Shown piece after piece: positions 1-7,100 of a DNA stretch of 8,600 nt. This DNA comes from Prevotellaceae bacterium (GTDB lineage: Bacteria > Bacteroidota > Bacteroidia > Bacteroidales > UBA932): NCBI GenBank assembly GCA_031259935.1, contig JAIRKV010000056.1, forward strand, positions 1 to 8,600. The letters run 5' to 3'. The notes below the pieces were generated by a model, which was not told the origin of the DNA, ran no database searches, and worked only from the letters and a program-made list of their open reading frames with translations. Within the stretch, counting starts at the first letter, position 1; each line of letters opens with the position of its first letter. The translations under genes were made by a program, and so were the position numbers.

Positions 1-115
1 CTGCATTTGTAACATCTGTCCATGCGCCAAGCATAACGCCATCTACACCAACTTTCATTGCCGATTTGTCATGGTTGATAACAAACTGTTTGAACGAAAA
101 ATTTTTACTGCTCAT
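1..115 (-). CDS. trmN6: tRNA1(Val) (adenine(37)-N6)-methyltransferase, N-terminal part only
   Basis: The leftward frame opens with ATG at 115-113 and runs off the left edge after 38 codons. The visible protein contains FSFKQFVINHD followed by AMKVGVDGVMLGAW. These match the N-terminal signature of the TrmN6/YfiC family (F.FK.F...HD..AMKVGTDG.LLGAW), which leads into the SAM-binding Rossmann fold. Known members methylate N6 of adenine 37 next to the anticodon of tRNA1(Val), in the cytoplasm. The catalytic NPP[FY] motif lies outside the window, so completeness cannot be judged. A perfect TAnnTTTG box sits just upstream (139-146). The family assignment is strong because the signature is distinctive; the substrate is inferred from the family. 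Confidence 0.88.
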   Translation of the reverse strand, partial: MSSKNFSFKQFVINHDKSAMKVGVDGVMLGAWTDVTNA

Positions 116-138
116 TTTAATGTTTTCTTAGAAACGGT

Positions 139-146
139 CAAAATTA
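139..146 (-). promoter_or_regulatory. trmN6: Candidate -7 box for trmN6 (TAATTTTG)
   Basis: Read leftward, the bases are TAATTTTG, a perfect match to the Bacteroidota TAnnTTTG -7 consensus. Transcription would start near 132, leaving a leader of about 17 nt before the ATG at 115. No convincing TTTG -33 element stands at the usual distance upstream, so the call rests on the -7 motif and its position. Confidence 0.45.
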
Positions 147-317
147 CATAAAATTTTTGAAATCCTTAATGCAGTTTAATCGCCGGCTAGTATAATCATT
201 ACTGTATATGAATTTCTATTTTGCACAGTATGATTCTGTAAGATGTTGATATTACGGATTGGCTGCGCCGAATTCCGATGCATTTCTATTGCTTGCTCCG
301 GTGTTAAAACAAAACCG

Positions 318-356
318 ACAGAAATAATGTTGTATTATTGCTGTTTTTTTATTTTT
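318..356 (+). terminator. Terminator-like hairpin with T-tract, rightward
   Basis: Bases 318-328 pair with 334-344 (10 pairs plus one A-G mismatch) around a 5-nt loop. A run of T follows, interrupted by one A, to 356. This is the form of a Rho-independent terminator for rightward transcription, yet no rightward gene precedes it: the nearest genes on both sides read leftward. It could end a small rightward RNA or act on spurious transcription. The stem is A/T-rich, so its strength is uncertain. Confidence 0.4.
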
Positions 357-395
357 AAGGAGCGACTGCGTAACTATTTAATTTACACAAAGACG

Positions 396-403
396 CAAAT
401 TTA
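396..403 (-). promoter_or_regulatory. Candidate leftward -7 box (TAAATTTG) in the intergenic stretch
   Basis: Read leftward, the bases are TAAATTTG, a perfect TAnnTTTG match. A TTTG lies upstream at 428-431, but the spacing of 24 nt is longer than usual. Transcription would start near 389 and run through the structured segment toward trmN6. It would either give trmN6 a second, long leader (about 270 nt) or make a separate small RNA. Confidence 0.3.
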
Positions 404-460
404 TTTTTTTATACTATCTTAAAAAAACAAATTGTTACCAACTGCCGATTTTTGTGATTT

Positions 461-877
461 TTAATGCGTTAATCCTGCGTTGAATGCCGAAGCAATTTGG
501 TCGGCAATCGAATCTAATGCTGTTTGCAATTTATCTTTCAGCATCATTTTTATTATCATGTTCATTTTTGCGTGCAATACAAGCCTCATTCGCGTATCGT
601 AAGGCGCAATCTGTTTTAACTGTATCCAAAACAAAAACTCAAAAGGAACTTTACCTGTTCCCATATATTTTATCATAGCAAAAGGCTCTCTGTTAAGAAT
701 TTGCAATCCCATAGCAATGCCTTTTACCGTAAATGTACATTCATCGGCTGTTGCCCGAAAATCGTCGATTTTATCACGTGGGATTAATTGCGCTAATTTG
801 CTGAAATCCGAAAAGAAATTATAAATATCTTCGGCTTGACGCTCTATTTTTACTGTTTTGCCTGTATATTCCTGCAT
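461..877 (-). CDS. SRPBCC (START-like) family protein
   Basis: A 138-residue soluble protein that I place in the SRPBCC/polyketide-cyclase-like superfamily, whose members form a helix-grip fold around a hydrophobic pocket. The layout fits: an N-terminal strand (TGKTVKIERQ), a helix region with VYN-type IYNFFSDFSKLAQLIP (about 18-33), a central run of strands (CTFTVKG, PFAMIKYMG, FLFWIQLK, TRMRLVLHAKMN), and a long amphipathic C-terminal helix (about 113-134) that would close the pocket. I chose ATG at 877 because it starts one base after the pyrE stop and gives the usual length; a start at 940 would add 21 residues lying wholly inside pyrE. Bacteroidota often carry such a gene right behind pyrE. 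No ligand or reaction can be read from the sequence, so a link to pyrimidine synthesis is only an inference from context. Confidence 0.82.
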   Translation of the reverse strand: MQEYTGKTVKIERQAEDIYNFFSDFSKLAQLIPRDKIDDFRATADECTFTVKGIAMGLQILNREPFAMIKYMGTGKVPFEFLFWIQLKQIAPYDTRMRLVLHAKMNMIIKMMLKDKLQTALDSIADQIASAFNAGLTH

Positions 878-878
878 T

Positions 879-1511
879 TTATTTTTTCCATGTTTCGGGT
901 GATTTTTTCCAGTTATTGATAATTTCCATGTCGGCGGCATTTATATAGCCGCATTTTATTGCTTCGTTCAAAAGGGTTGTATAATCGCAAAGCGTTGTCA
1001 AATTGCAGTTTGCCGCTCTGAAATTTTCGGTTGCCGCATCAAATTCATAACTGAAAATTGCCAGCATTCCAAGAACTTTGCAGTTGGCTTTTCTAATTGC
1101 ATCTACGGCTGCAATACTGCTTTTGCCAGTCGAAACCAAATCTTCAATTATGACCACCTTGCTGTTTTCGGTCAATTCGCCTTCAATCAAATTTGCCATT
1201 CCGTGTGATTTTGGCGACGAACGAACATAAACAAACGGTTTGTTTAACGCTTCGGCAACCAGTATTCCATGAGCAATTGCGCCTGTTGCAACGCCCGCAA
1301 TAATTTCACAGTCTGAATATTTTTCATTTATTTTTTCGGCAAAAGCAGTATAAATCAATCTTCGGATATCGGGATACGAAAGCGTTTTTCTGTTGTCGCA
1401 GTAAATTGGCGAATTCCATCCCGAAGCCCATACAAAATGTTTGTAAACATTGATTTTTACAGCTTTAATCTGTAATAAATTCTTTGCTGTCTGTTTTGCT
1501 GTTTCGCACAT
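879..1511 (-). CDS. pyrE: Orotate phosphoribosyltransferase
   Basis: A cytoplasmic enzyme of UMP synthesis that joins orotate to PRPP, giving OMP and pyrophosphate. The 210-residue protein has the family's usual length. SPIYCD (34-39) lies in the N-terminal orotate-side region. VRSSPKSHGMANLIEG (96-111) is the flexible catalytic loop with its conserved K.HG. VVIIEDLVSTGKSS (119-132) is the PRPP-binding loop with the acidic pair E123-D124. The start at 1511 lies about 10 nt downstream of the inferred transcription start. The stop is followed after one base by the ATG of the SRPBCC gene, so the two are translationally linked. A NUDIX gene diverges on the other side. No damage is visible. Confidence 0.96.
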   Translation of the reverse strand: MCETAKQTAKNLLQIKAVKINVYKHFVWASGWNSPIYCDNRKTLSYPDIRRLIYTAFAEKINEKYSDCEIIAGVATGAIAHGILVAEALNKPFVYVRSSPKSHGMANLIEGELTENSKVVIIEDLVSTGKSSIAAVDAIRKANCKVLGMLAIFSYEFDAATENFRAANCNLTTLCDYTTLLNEAIKCGYINAADMEIINNWKKSPETWKK

Positions 1512-1517
1512 ATTTTC

Positions 1518-1525
1518 TAATTTTG
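1518..1525 (+). promoter_or_regulatory. Candidate rightward -7 box for the NUDIX gene (TAATTTTG)
   Basis: A perfect TAnnTTTG match reading rightward. Transcription would begin near 1532 and reach the NUDIX start after roughly 100 nt. It is the only perfect match I see in the 1512-1635 gap on this strand. No clear TTTG at -33 could be assigned, since that region lies inside pyrE. Confidence 0.35.
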
Positions 1526-1532
1526 CGCAAAA
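1521..1532. repeat. 12-bp perfect palindrome TTTTGCGCAAAA between pyrE and the NUDIX gene
   Basis: TTTTGCGCAAAA is its own reverse complement. Each half supplies the TTTG end of a -7 box, one facing right (1518-1525) and one facing left (1528-1535). It could be an operator for a dimeric regulator or simply a product of two symmetric promoter boxes. Confidence 0.5.
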
Positions 1533-1535
1533 ATA
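1528..1535 (-). promoter_or_regulatory. pyrE: Candidate -7 box for pyrE (TATTTTTG)
   Basis: Read leftward, the bases are TATTTTTG, a perfect TAnnTTTG match. The inferred start of transcription, near 1521, leaves a leader of about 10 nt before the pyrE ATG. A TTTG lies 14 nt upstream of the box, closer than the usual -33 spacing. Confidence 0.5.
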
Positions 1536-1635
1536 ACAATTAATGACGACAAATATATTTTTCTTGTTAATATTTTAAATCTGTCGTCTGATTTCATAGA
1601 AGGCTATATAAATTATCAATTTCAAAATGTTAATT

Positions 1636-2250
1636 ATGAAAAAAATCTTTTTTAATGACAGATTTGTTGCTTTTGGCTGTCGGTCTGAAATTTATAAAAA
1701 ATGTGCAACAGCAGATATTTACGAATTGTGCGAACTTGCAGAACTTCCGAATTTACTCAACATTTTTTTGCACAATTCAGCCAAAAACGAAATTTATGTA
1801 TCGTGCAAAAATGAAGACGAAACTTTTGTTGCCTTTTGCGATTTGTTTGATATGATATTTGCCGGCGGCGGTCTTGTGCGTAATTCGAATGGAGACGTAT
1901 TGCTTATATACCGTTATCAACATTGGGATTTGCCTAAAGGCAAGCAGGAAGCGAACGAAAATATTGCCGATACGGCAGTGCGCGAAGTAAAAGAAGAATG
2001 TGGAATATCGAATCTGATACCGGGTAATTTTCTGACCGAAACATATCATTGTTTTTTGCTAAACGGACGATTGATGATGAAGCGTAATTTTTGGTACGAA
2101 ATGTTTTGCAATGCCGAAATTCCGTTTCCACAAAAAAACGAAGACATCGAAAAAGCCGAGTTTGTACAGGTAAATAAACTGCCCGAATATTTTAAATACA
2201 TGTACGCTTCGATATACGAAGTTTTTGTTGCAGCAGGTTTAGTTGAATAA
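1636..2250 (+). CDS. NUDIX hydrolase domain protein
   Basis: A cytoplasmic hydrolase of the NUDIX superfamily, which cleaves nucleoside diphosphates linked to another group (X), using Mg2+ or Mn2+. The NUDIX box is complete: a G, five residues, E, seven residues, then REVKEECGI, matching GX5EX7REUXEEXGU. It spans about residues 102-124 counted from the ATG at 1636. GGGLV and WDLPKGK lead into it, as in the family. The first 75 or so residues form a separate N-terminal part with no motif I recognise. I prefer the start at 1636 (MKKIFFNDR); an in-frame ATG at 1627 would add three residues (MLI). The gene diverges from pyrE, a pairing common in Bacteroidota. The substrate cannot be told from the sequence; a role in nucleotide or sugar-nucleotide clean-up is only a guess. 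Confidence 0.9.
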   Translation: MKKIFFNDRFVAFGCRSEIYKKCATADIYELCELAELPNLLNIFLHNSAKNEIYVSCKNEDETFVAFCDLFDMIFAGGGLVRNSNGDVLLIYRYQHWDLPKGKQEANENIADTAVREVKEECGISNLIPGNFLTETYHCFLLNGRLMMKRNFWYEMFCNAEIPFPQKNEDIEKAEFVQVNKLPEYFKYMYASIYEVFVAAGLVE

Positions 2251-2257
2251 TCAATCG

Positions 2258-2314
2258 CCGATGTGTAAAATTGTTAACTTTTTTCCATAAATTTTGCATA
2301 ACAATTTTTATCGG
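2258..2314. repeat. Long inverted repeat upstream of rfbA
   Basis: Ten bases, AAAATTGTTA (2267-2276), are repeated inverted and without mismatch at 2299-2308. Five more, CCGAT (2258-2262), pair with ATCGG (2310-2314) across a 4-by-1 internal loop. The central loop is 22 nt. No T-tract follows, so this is not a classical terminator for the NUDIX gene. It ends 27 bases before the rfbA -7 box, so it could be a regulator site or a structured 3' end of the NUDIX mRNA. Confidence 0.5.
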
Positions 2315-2341
2315 TCTGTGTGTAATCTGAATATTTAATGA

Positions 2342-2349
2342 TAACTTTG
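2342..2349 (+). promoter_or_regulatory. rfbA: Candidate -7 box for rfbA-rfbC (TAACTTTG)
   Basis: TAACTTTG is a perfect match to the Bacteroidota -7 consensus. TGTG copies at 2317-2320 and 2319-2322 lie 21 and 19 nt upstream and are one-mismatch candidates for the TTTG -33 element. Transcription would start near 2356, giving a leader of about 36 nt before the ATG at 2392. Confidence 0.55.
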
Positions 2350-2391
2350 CACTTTATACATTTTATTAATCAATTAAATTAAATATAAATT

Positions 2392-3291
2392 ATGAAAGGA
2401 ATTGTTTTGGCGGGAGGTTCGGGTACGCGCCTGTTTCCGATTACAAAAGGCATATCAAAACAAATGCTGCCTGTATATGACAAGCCGATGATTTATTATC
2501 CGATTTCGGTTTTGATGCTGGCAGGAATACGCGAAATATTAATAATATCAACTCCGCAGGATTTGCCCGGATTTAAACGTTTGCTTGGCGATGGTTCTGA
2601 TTATGGCGTTGTGTTTGAATATGCAGAACAGCCTTCGCCCGACGGTTTGGCACAGGCGTTTATTATTGGCGAAAAATTTATCGGCAGCGATTCTGCCTGT
2701 CTTGTTTTGGGCGATAATATTTTTCAGGGTTCAGGTTTTTCGGCAATGTTGAAAGAATCCGTACGCACAGCCGAACAGGATGCAAAAGCAACGGTTTTCG
2801 GATATTATGTTGATGACCCTGAACGATATGGCGTTGTTGAATTTAATGAAACCGAAAATGTGATAAGCATTGAAGAAAAACCGCAAAATCCAAAGTCGAA
2901 TTATGCTGTTGTCGGATTATATTTTTATCCGAATAAGGTTGTTGAAATTGCAAAAAACGTGAAACCATCGGCACGCGGCGAGTTGGAAATTACAACCGTA
3001 AATCAGGAATTTTTGAAAAATCAGGAACTGAGAGTCCAACTGTTAGGACGCGGATTTGCATGGTTAGATACAGGCACTCACGATTCGCTTGCCGATGCAT
3101 CTATTTTTGTTGAAGTTCTTGAAAAACGTCAGGGATTGAAAATTGCATGTCTCGAAGGTATTGCCTATGATAACGGATGGATTACAAAAGAAAAACTGAT
3201 TACAGCCGCACAACCAATGATTAAAAATCAATACGGACAGTATTTGTTGAAAATTGCAAATGAAACAAAATCAGCAAAACAATGGAAATAA
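2392..3291 (+). CDS. rfbA: Glucose-1-phosphate thymidylyltransferase
   Basis: The first enzyme of dTDP-L-rhamnose synthesis: it joins glucose-1-phosphate and dTTP into dTDP-glucose plus pyrophosphate, in the cytoplasm. At 299 residues it has the usual length of the short RmlA form. Motifs in order are the nucleotide-binding LAGGSGTRLFPITKGISKQ (6-24), LPVYDKPMIYYP (26-37), SPDGLAQAF (82-90), LGDNIF (106-111) with the metal-binding aspartate, EEKP (161-164), the sugar-binding ELEITTVN (197-204), and WLDTGTHDSL (224-233). Its last 10 bases overlap the start of rfbC, so the pair is translated from one message. Rhamnose or a related 6-deoxysugar is normally destined for O-antigen or other surface glycans. 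The protein looks intact and the call is firm. Confidence 0.97.
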   Translation: MKGIVLAGGSGTRLFPITKGISKQMLPVYDKPMIYYPISVLMLAGIREILIISTPQDLPGFKRLLGDGSDYGVVFEYAEQPSPDGLAQAFIIGEKFIGSDSACLVLGDNIFQGSGFSAMLKESVRTAEQDAKATVFGYYVDDPERYGVVEFNETENVISIEEKPQNPKSNYAVVGLYFYPNKVVEIAKNVKPSARGELEITTVNQEFLKNQELRVQLLGRGFAWLDTGTHDSLADASIFVEVLEKRQGLKIACLEGIAYDNGWITKEKLITAAQPMIKNQYGQYLLKIANETKSAKQWK

Positions 3292-3827
3292 TAAAAACAA
3301 ACATTGAAGATGTTCTGATTATAAAACCTGCAATACTGTCTGATTCACGCGGATATTTTTTTGAGTCATTCGTACAAAAAGAATTTGAACAGAAAGTTTG
3401 CAAAACACTGTTCGTACAAGACAATGAATCAAAATCTTCGTATGGCGTTTTACGAGGTTTGCATTATCAGTTGCCGCCTTTTGCGCAAGCCAAACTTGTA
3501 CGCGTTATCAAAGGCAAAGTTTTGGATGTTGCAGTCGATATTAGAAAAAAATCACCAACATTCGGCAAATATGCAGCAGTAGAACTTAGCGAGGAAAATC
3601 ATTTGCAGTTATTTATTCCGCGCGGTTTTGCTCATGGTTTTGTTGTATTAAGCAACGAAACCATATTCCAGTATAAATGCGATAATTATTATTCTCCGCA
3701 AAACGAAGGAGCAATAATCTGGAATGATGAAACTGTCGGTATAGACTGGAAAATAGCGGAACATGATATTATTCTTTCCGAAAAAGACAAAAAACATCCT
3801 GCGTTTACAAATGCAATGATATTTTAA
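3282..3827 (+). CDS. rfbC: dTDP-4-dehydrorhamnose 3,5-epimerase
   Basis: Epimerises C3 and C5 of dTDP-4-keto-6-deoxyglucose, the third step to dTDP-L-rhamnose. The 181-residue cupin-type protein has the RmlC signatures in order: DSRGYFFESF (21-30), GVLRGLHYQ (55-63) with the likely catalytic base H61, K71 in QAKLVRV, VAVDIR (83-88), IPRGFAHGF (112-120), and the QYKCDNYYSP segment (130-139) with the likely catalytic Y131. D169 near the C-terminus may complete the His-Asp dyad. Residue roles are assigned by analogy with characterised RmlC enzymes. The ATG lies inside the end of rfbA, a 10-base overlap in another frame. The stop TAA (3825-3827) overlaps the stop of the convergent gene. rfbB and rfbD, the second and fourth steps, do not follow. 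Confidence 0.96.
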   Translation: MEIIKTNIEDVLIIKPAILSDSRGYFFESFVQKEFEQKVCKTLFVQDNESKSSYGVLRGLHYQLPPFAQAKLVRVIKGKVLDVAVDIRKKSPTFGKYAAVELSEENHLQLFIPRGFAHGFVVLSNETIFQYKCDNYYSPQNEGAIIWNDETVGIDWKIAEHDIILSEKDKKHPAFTNAMIF

Positions 3828-4117
3828 CTTATTTGCTCTATATTCCATACAAATGCGCGCAGTCCCTGCATTTTGGCTGCTTTATCAAGTGTACGCAAAT
3901 CGTTCATTATTTTTTCTGTTTTTTCATCTTCAACAATAGTAAGTATTGACGAGTTCATTGATGGCCATGCATGACTGCCATAATGCGGTTCTCCGTCAAC
4001 AGTTCCGCGACCTTCGGTGAGCGCCCATTTTGTAAATCCGCGCACATTGTTATTATCAAGAACATTAAGTATTCTTTCGGTCAAAGCCTGATTGTACGAT
4101 ATAAATATTGCTTTCAT
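3824..4117 (-). CDS. Small PII/CutA-like protein at the end of the RND efflux operon
   Basis: A 97-residue soluble protein with no signal peptide or membrane segment. The predicted order is strand (MKAIFISYN), helix (ALTERILNVLDN), strand (VRGFTKWALTEG), a loop rich in G, H and W (RGTVDGEPHYGSHAWP, 37-52), strand (SILTIVED), helix (EKTEKIMNDLRTLDKAA) and strand (RAFVWNIE). That is the ferredoxin-like beta-alpha-beta-beta-alpha-beta layout of PII and CutA proteins, with the loop standing where the PII T-loop would be. H45 and H49 could bind metal. It starts 18 nt after the RND pump gene and surely belongs to that operon. Similar small proteins follow RND pumps in other Bacteroidota, usually annotated as hypothetical. 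A PII-like subgroup next to metal-efflux pumps has been described, but membership here is inferred. The function is unknown: sensing or gating of the pump is plausible. The stop shares TTAA with the rfbC stop. Confidence 0.75.
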   Translation of the reverse strand: MKAIFISYNQALTERILNVLDNNNVRGFTKWALTEGRGTVDGEPHYGSHAWPSMNSSILTIVEDEKTEKIMNDLRTLDKAAKMQGLRAFVWNIEQIS

Positions 4118-4135
4118 TTTTCTTTATTTTCAAAT

Positions 4136-7100
4136 TTAATTCACAGGATTATTCAAACGTTTTATCGATCGTTTCAGTTCTTCAATTTCCCGTTTTTCAT
4201 CTTCGTTTGTTATTTTTTTTCTGAATGCTTTATTGCTTACCAGCAAGGCGTATAAAACAGGTATTACCAATAATGTAAGCATGGTAGAGAATGTTAAACC
4301 GCCAATAATTGCTATTCCCATTGGTTTCCATATTTCAGAACCTACGCCGCTTCCGATTGCAAGAGGCAACATTCCCAATATTGTTGTGAGCGAAGTCATA
4401 AGTACGGGACGCAAGCGGCTTTTTCCTGCCATTACAACGGCTGTACGTATTTTGTAGCCTCGCTCTACAAGCAGATTGGTATAGTCGACCATTACAATAC
4501 CGTTTTTAACAACAATGCCGACAAGCATCACGGCGCCTATCAATGCAATAATGCTGAGAGCCGTATTTGTTAAAAACAGTGCAAGAAATACGCCTGTAAA
4601 TGCAAACGGAATTGTGAACATAATAATAAACGGCATTTTGAATGATTCGAACTGTGTTGCCATAACAATATAAACAAGAATAATAATAAGTATAAGCAAA
4701 GTCATCATGTCCTGATTAGATTCCTGCTGGTCTTCGATTGTTCCGCCGATTACAATATCTACTCCCTGTGGCGTTTCATAAGTTTGTAAAAGCGCCGTTA
4801 CGTCTTTTATTACATCTCCGAGCGCAGCATCCGGCGCTAATGATGCATTAACGCTTACAAGTCTTCGTCGATTTTCGCGTTCGATTGCAGGAGCGGCAAA
4901 TTCGTCGACTACCGTTGCTACTTCGCCGAGTTTTATGCGCTGTCCCGCATTGTTGTACAGCGTAATGTTGGTTATATCGTCGAACGATTTGCGAAATTCT
5001 TCGGCATATCTGACAACTATATCATATTCGTCTCCATCTTCGCGATATTTGCTTGCAATAAATCCGTCTATTCTGTTGCGTACAGCCTGCGATGCCATTG
5101 CGCTTGTGATTCCGTAATATGCAAGTTTTGCTCTGTCGAATTGAACATTGTATTCGGGTCGCATGTCATCCCGTGATAATTGAACATCTCTTGCGCCTTT
5201 TACTTCTTTGCTTACTCGTTCTTTCAATTCCAGAGCAACGGTATTGGTAACATCCATATCGTTGCCGAATATTTTGAGCTGCACATTGCTCGGACCGCCC
5301 ATCGAACCGCCGCCATTTCCGCCGGGAACAACCGAATACTGGCGAATTTCGGGAATGTTTGCAAAATCCTTTCTTAATGAATCGGATATTTCAAAAATTG
5401 TTCGAATACGTTCGGTAGCACGCGGCAGGCGCATTCTGAAACTGATTATGTGCGAGCCTGATGACTGCATTGCAGCAAATGCGTTCGACCCCGAATTTGT
5501 TCCTGCGCTCGACGATAAAATTCTTACTTCGGGATATTTTTCGGCAACTATTCCTTCTATTTTACGCGCAATTTTTGCTGTGTAATCTACGCTTACGTTT
5601 TGCTCCAACTGCACTGTTGCCGAAATTACTCCGTTGTCGGATGTCGGAAAAAATTCGATTGGCACAACTGTCAATAAAAACAGTGAAGAAAAAAACAATG
5701 CAAGTGTTATTAATAATACCGATATTCGATGCCATACTGCCCATGTAAGAAGTCGTGCATAAACAATATCCAGAAGATTAAGGAATTTGTCGATTGGTTT
5801 GTAAATAATTCCCAAACCTCTGTAATTGTGAATTCCGCCTTCGAGTTTAAGTATGTACGCCGAAAGCATTGGAGTTATTGAAATAGCAACCATTGTTGAA
5901 ACGCATACCACAATTGTTACTATCCATCCCAGTTCGCGAAACATGATTCCCATCATTCCCGATATAAGCGTAAGCGGAAGAAATACGGCAACAATTACAA
6001 GCGTTGTAACGATTACCGAAATCCAGACTTCGTTTGTTGCATAAACTGCCGCTTCTTTTGGACTGCTTCCACGTTCGATATGAGTTGTAATATTTTCCAA
6101 AACTACAATGGCATCATCTACAACCATACCTATTGCAATTGACAGCGAACTGAGCGAAATTATATTAAGCGTACTGCCTGTGGCATATAAATAAATAAAT
6201 GCCGTAATAAGCGATATCGGAATGGTCAGGCAAATTATGAATGTGGCTCTCCATCTACCTAAAAAAGCCATAACTACAAGAATAACAAAAATAAAGGCGT
6301 ACATTACAGTTTCGCTTAACGATGCAATATTGTCTTTGATTGATTCGGAACCGTCCATCACAATGCCGATATTAATATCTTTCGGTAATGTTTCCTGTAC
6401 CTGCGGTAAAAGTTTATAAATTTCGTTTACTATATTAACGGTATTTGCTCCCGACTGTTTTTGAACCAGTACAATAATACCTTTTTTGCCGTTGATGCGC
6501 GAATCCATTGTCGCTTTTTCGAGCGTATCTTTAATTGTTGCTATTTCACCAAGCAAAATATTTCTGCCGTTCCGACTGAAAACTACAATATTTTTCAATT
6601 CATCGCTGCTTTGAAATTCGCCGTCTGCTTTAAGATTGAAAGTATTGTTTCCCACATCAATAGTTCCGCTGGGAATGTTTATGTTTTCTGTTGCTATTAT
6701 GTTTCCTATCTGTTCAATCGAAAGATTGTATGCATCTATTTTGTTCGGGTCAACATTTATCTGTATTTCGCGAGCCGGAATTCCCATTAAACTTACAGCG
6801 CCTACTCCATCAATACGGTTTAAGGTATTTACAAATTTGTCATCGAGAATTTTATTAAGCGCAGCATAACTTTCGTCGGCAGTTGCCGTCAATACCATAA
6901 CAGGCATCATCGAACTGCTGAATTTGAATATTGTTGGATATGTAACATCATCGGGAAGATAATCTCTTACGCGGCTTACAACGTCACGCACATCGTTTAC
7001 CGCTTCGTTCAGATCGCATCCCCATTCCATTTCAAGAGTAATCATCGATACGTTATCGCGCGATGTTGATGTAAGTTTTTTCAGATTGTTAACCGTATTC

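Larger units (their letters stand above)
116..460. other. 345-bp intergenic stretch between the SRPBCC gene and trmN6
   Basis: No recognisable gene lies here. It contains a rightward terminator-like hairpin (318-356), two leftward TAnnTTTG boxes (139-146 and 396-403), and a small imperfect hairpin at 255-277 (CGGA/TCCG outside, GGC/GCC inside). It also holds a leftward 35-codon frame from ATG at 283 to a stop at 176; the frame stays open back to 334. That frame encodes a polar peptide ending in VMIILAGD that I do not recognise. The segment at 180-320 is less A/T-extreme than its flanks, which would fit either a structured RNA or the remnant of a gene. Just past the SRPBCC stop there is only a weak AACA/TGTT stem followed by seven T on the leftward strand. 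Confidence 0.5.

Noticed and set aside
421..437. Possible leftward terminator after the SRPBCC gene
   Set aside because: The stem is only four A/T-rich pairs (AACA/TGTT) before seven T, too weak to call.
878..940. A longer start for the SRPBCC protein at 940
   Set aside because: The extra 21 residues lie within pyrE, do not look like the family, and an ATG sits one base after the pyrE stop with the expected N-terminus.
1655..1855. Rightward 66-codon frame inside the NUDIX gene
   Set aside because: It overlaps the same strand in another frame, has no domain, and the NUDIX frame is clearly the real one.
2291..2298. AAATTTTG just upstream of rfbA as a promoter box
   Set aside because: It lacks the leading TA of TAnnTTTG and lies inside the loop of the inverted repeat; TAACTTTG at 2342-2349 is a better match and better placed.
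5208..5585. A 125-codon rightward open frame inside the pump gene
   Set aside because: It lies fully antisense to conserved porter-domain coding sequence, shows no recognisable domain, and arises from the pump's codon use. The same holds for the rightward frames at 5461-5748 and 6461-6790.
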